From NCBI GenBank assembly GCA_023254135.1, contig JALQYL010000012.1, forward strand, positions 1 to 34,675: 34,675 nucleotides of DNA, given 5' to 3'. A program made the position numbers and the translations under genes. The DNA comes from Ilumatobacteraceae bacterium (GTDB lineage Bacteria > Actinomycetota > Acidimicrobiia > Acidimicrobiales > Ilumatobacteraceae). Position 1 is the stretch's first letter, and each line of letters starts with the position of its first letter. The notes under the pieces were generated by a model. The model did not search any database, had not been told where the DNA came from, and saw only the letters and a program-made list of their open reading frames with translations. This document shows positions 33,027 through 34,675 of the stretch, piece by piece.

Positions 33027-34058
33027 ATGAGTTCAGCACCAGTCACATCAATTCCCACCATCGATGTTTCATCGCTAGCCACCGGGCTGAGTTACGACAC
33101 ACCCGAAGCAAAGGCCGTGGGCAAGCTCATCGACGGCACATGCCGCAACATCGGTTTCCTTCTAGTGAAGGGTCATGGCGTTCGCCCCGAAACGAAAGCC
33201 AACTTCCTGGCAAAGATGAAATAGTTCTTCGACGAACCTGCCGAGAAGAAGAATCAGATTGCCATCGGAAAGAGTGCTCATCACCGTGGCTATGTAGCCA
33301 TGGGAATGGAGAACCTCGAGGGTGCCCTTGCCAACACCGAACTCGGCAAGACATATGGTGCCGGCGACGTGAAGGAGTCCATCGACTCTGGCACCGAAGA
33401 CGGCCCCGACCATCCTGAAGTCAGGGCCGGCACTCCGCTACACGGGCCCAATCAATTGCCCGATTGGATTCCCGGATTTCGCGAGGCATGGCAGCAGTAC
33501 TTCGACGAATGTTACGAATCAGTGCTGCGCATTCAGCGCGGTCTCGGCATTGCGCTTGGTGTTGGCGCCAGCTTTTTCGAAGACCAGCCTGGTTATCCGT
33601 TGTTGAACCTGCGCATGTTGCACTACCCACCCGAGAGTCGCGTGAACACCGAAGACGGCCGCATTGGCTGTGGCGCCCACACCGACTACGGCACCATCAC
33701 CGTTCTTGCCGACGATGGCGTGGGCGGATTGCAGGTGAAGCCTCGCGAGGGTGACTGGATCGATATCAGCATTCCCGATGATCACCTGGTGGTGAACCTT
33801 GCAGACCTGTTGGCTATTTGGACCAACGACCGCTACGTGTCGAATCCGCACCGCGTGATGAACCCGCCCAACACGCACCGCTATTCCATTCCGCTCTTCG
33901 TGACGCCGCCGTACAACCTGAAAGTGGAAGCCATCCCCACATGTCTCGAGCCAGGGGAGAAGCCGAAGTACCCGCCCATGATTTCAGGCGAATACCTGCA
34001 GAGTCGCTTCAACGGCACGCACACCTATCGCAACGAACTCATGGAAGGCGAGGGCTAA
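33027..34058 (+). pseudogene. 2-oxoglutarate/Fe(II) oxygenase (isopenicillin N synthase-like) with in-frame amber codon
   Basis: One reading frame of 343 codons interrupted only by TAG at codon 66 (33222-33224, AAA-TAG-TTC-TTC-GAC). The upstream part has the N-terminal DIOX_N features (IPTIDVSSLATG, CRNIGFLLVKGHGV). The downstream part continues exactly in frame with FFDEPAEKK and keeps an intact jelly-roll core: Fe ligands His218, Asp220 (GAHTDYG) and His275 (NPHRVMN), and 2OG-binding Arg285-x-Ser287 (HRYSIPLF). The TAG could come from CAG (Gln) by one transition. Recent nonsense mutation, readthrough or sequencing error are all possible. GGAAGGA precedes ATG 33027. The substrate is unknown. 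Confidence 0.85.
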
Positions 34059-34118
34059 ACCCCTCCAATTCCGCCTCCACGTGCCTTTGTGCCCGTGGTT
34101 GATGGGCCTTTTGGTCGC

Positions 34119-34124
34119 TATATT
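34119..34124 (+). promoter_or_regulatory. -10 box TATATT before tRNA-Gly
   Basis: TATATT, close to consensus, lies 13 nt upstream of the tRNA 5' end. TTGATG (34099-34104) is a -35 candidate but its 14-nt spacing is short; GTGGTT (34095-34100) has 18-nt spacing. Confidence 0.5.
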
Positions 34125-34137
34125 GGAACCCACACAT

Positions 34138-34213
34138 GCGGATGTGGCTCAGTTGGTAGAGCATCACCTTGCCAAGGTGAGGGTCGCGAGTTCGAATCTC
34201 GTCATCCGCTCCA
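34138..34213 (+). tRNA. tRNA-Gly(GCC)
   Basis: A 76-nt cloverleaf with encoded CCA. Acceptor GCGGATG/CATCCGC, D-arm GCTC/GAGC, anticodon stem TCACC/GGTGA around TTGCCAA (anticodon GCC), T-arm GCGAG-TTCGAAT-CTCGT, discriminator T. Confidence 0.97.
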
Positions 34214-34215
34214 AG

Positions 34216-34246
34216 AAAACCGCCCTTCGGGGCGGTTTTTGTTTTT
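34216..34246. terminator. Bidirectional terminator after tRNA-Gly
   Basis: A 10-bp stem AAAACCGCCC/GGGCGGTTTT with a UUCG loop is followed by TG and TTTTT on the plus strand; the A-run on the other side serves transcription of the VOC gene from the minus strand. Confidence 0.92.
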
Positions 34247-34254
34247 CCAGGTGA

Positions 34255-34638
34255 TTAGTGCGCGGCGGGTTGAAACAACTCCACCAAATTCCCTGATGGA
34301 TCGATGGCCAACACCTGAGCGCCGCCAGGGCCGCGAACGATCTGGTTGCGGAACGGGACGCCTGCGGCAGAGAGGCGAGCAACTTCGGCCTCAATGTCGT
34401 CAACGATGAGGTGGATGCGATTCCAGCCGCCTGGTGTTGGCACTTCACCATCATTCATGGGTTGACCAGCAGAGCTAGCGGGGCCCGACAACAAGAGGCG
34501 CAGATTGCCACGTGACGCCTCGGCGAACGGTGGGGCGGCAATGCCCACGGTGAAGCCGAAATGGTTCACGTAGAAATCGGTGCACTGCTTCACATCGGAC
34601 ACCAGATAGCGAACGCTGACCATTTCGTTGTTGTTCAT
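34255..34638 (-). CDS. VOC-family (glyoxalase/bleomycin-resistance fold) protein
   Basis: A 127-residue protein with two beta-alpha-beta-beta-beta modules of the vicinal-oxygen-chelate fold: VSVRYLVSDVKQCTDFYVNHFGFTV first, then NRIHLIVDDIEAEVARLSAAGV and the ending IDPSGNLVELFQP. Glu in NLVELFQ and His in IHLIV occupy typical metal positions. The fold covers glyoxalases, dioxygenases and binding proteins, so the function is open. ATG at 34638 has no ribosome binding site and lies 6 nt after a -10 box. Confidence 0.85.
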   Translation of the reverse strand: MNNNEMVSVRYLVSDVKQCTDFYVNHFGFTVGIAAPPFAEASRGNLRLLLSGPASSAGQPMNDGEVPTPGGWNRIHLIVDDIEAEVARLSAAGVPFRNQIVRGPGGAQVLAIDPSGNLVELFQPAAH

Positions 34639-34644
34639 GGGTTC

Positions 34645-34673
34645 ATCTTGATTCCTGGCGTTTGCCCAGTCAA
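34645..34673 (-). promoter_or_regulatory. Promoter of the VOC gene, leaderless type
   Basis: On the minus strand a -35 box TTGACT (34668-34673) and a -10 box CAAGAT (34645-34650) are separated by 17 nt, and the ATG follows the -10 after 6 nt. This is the best-formed sigma-A-type promoter in the window and supports the leaderless pattern. Confidence 0.6.
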
Positions 34674-34675
34674 CC

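Noticed and set aside
33222-33224. Pyrrolysine or selenocysteine-type recoding at the amber codon
   Set aside because: TAG is not a selenocysteine codon, there is no pyrrolysine gene in view and the family position suits Gln; recoding is the least simple explanation.

Overview
The window reads as a chromosomal segment of a moderate-GC Actinomycetota, most likely an Acidimicrobiia (Ilumatobacter/freshwater acIV-like) genome. The reasons are the gene order tig-clpP-clpX-folC-ndk-mreBCD-mrdA-rodA-rne/rng-rplU-rpmA-obg-proB, GTG starts, several apparently leaderless genes, Thr-rich linkers in an envelope protein, and an actinobacterial SAM-clan riboswitch before metX. The taxonomic call is inference from content; there is no rRNA gene here. 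I see no transposase, integrase, phage gene or CRISPR array, and the strand pattern and style are uniform, so this looks like core chromosome.

Layout. 1-2433 (mostly minus): a DEAD-box RNA helicase cut by the window edge, a PPOX/F420-type flavin protein, tRNA-Pro(UGG) and a small basic protein. 2491-7588 (plus): trigger factor with a His/Asp tail, ClpP, ClpX, FolC and Ndk (protein folding and degradation, folate, nucleotides). 7652-13694: elongasome operon mreB-mreC-mreD-mrdA-rodA, genes nearly all touching or overlapping. 13800-16179: RNase E/G, L21, L27, then a strong terminator. 16262-17422 (minus): dGTPase-like protein, divergent from obg-proB (17492-19844). murJ (minus) meets proB head-on with overlapping stop codons.

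21525-26524 is a tight five-gene plus-strand run: MoxR ATPase, CoxE-like VWA protein, histidine phosphatase, a compact GMC-like flavoprotein and an MBL-fold hydrolase. I regard this as the most interesting candidate system: a MoxR/VWA remodelling pair linked to two unassigned enzymes with altered active-site motifs. It ends in a 38-bp antisense overlap with SURF1.

27288-30043 holds an APH-fold kinase and an acyl-CoA synthetase, a pairing that recalls 4-hydroxyacid catabolism. 30092-30240 is a SAM-I/IV-clan riboswitch with a Shine-Dalgarno-sequestering stem in front of metX. Two small unknown genes and an EamA transporter follow. Next is a 2-oxoglutarate/Fe(II) oxygenase gene interrupted by one in-frame amber codon, then tRNA-Gly(GCC) with a bidirectional terminator, and a VOC-fold protein at the right edge.

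No stretch longer than about 200 bp lacks a gene. The two largest gaps (1439-1591 and 30044-30242) hold structured leaders, a terminator and the riboswitch.
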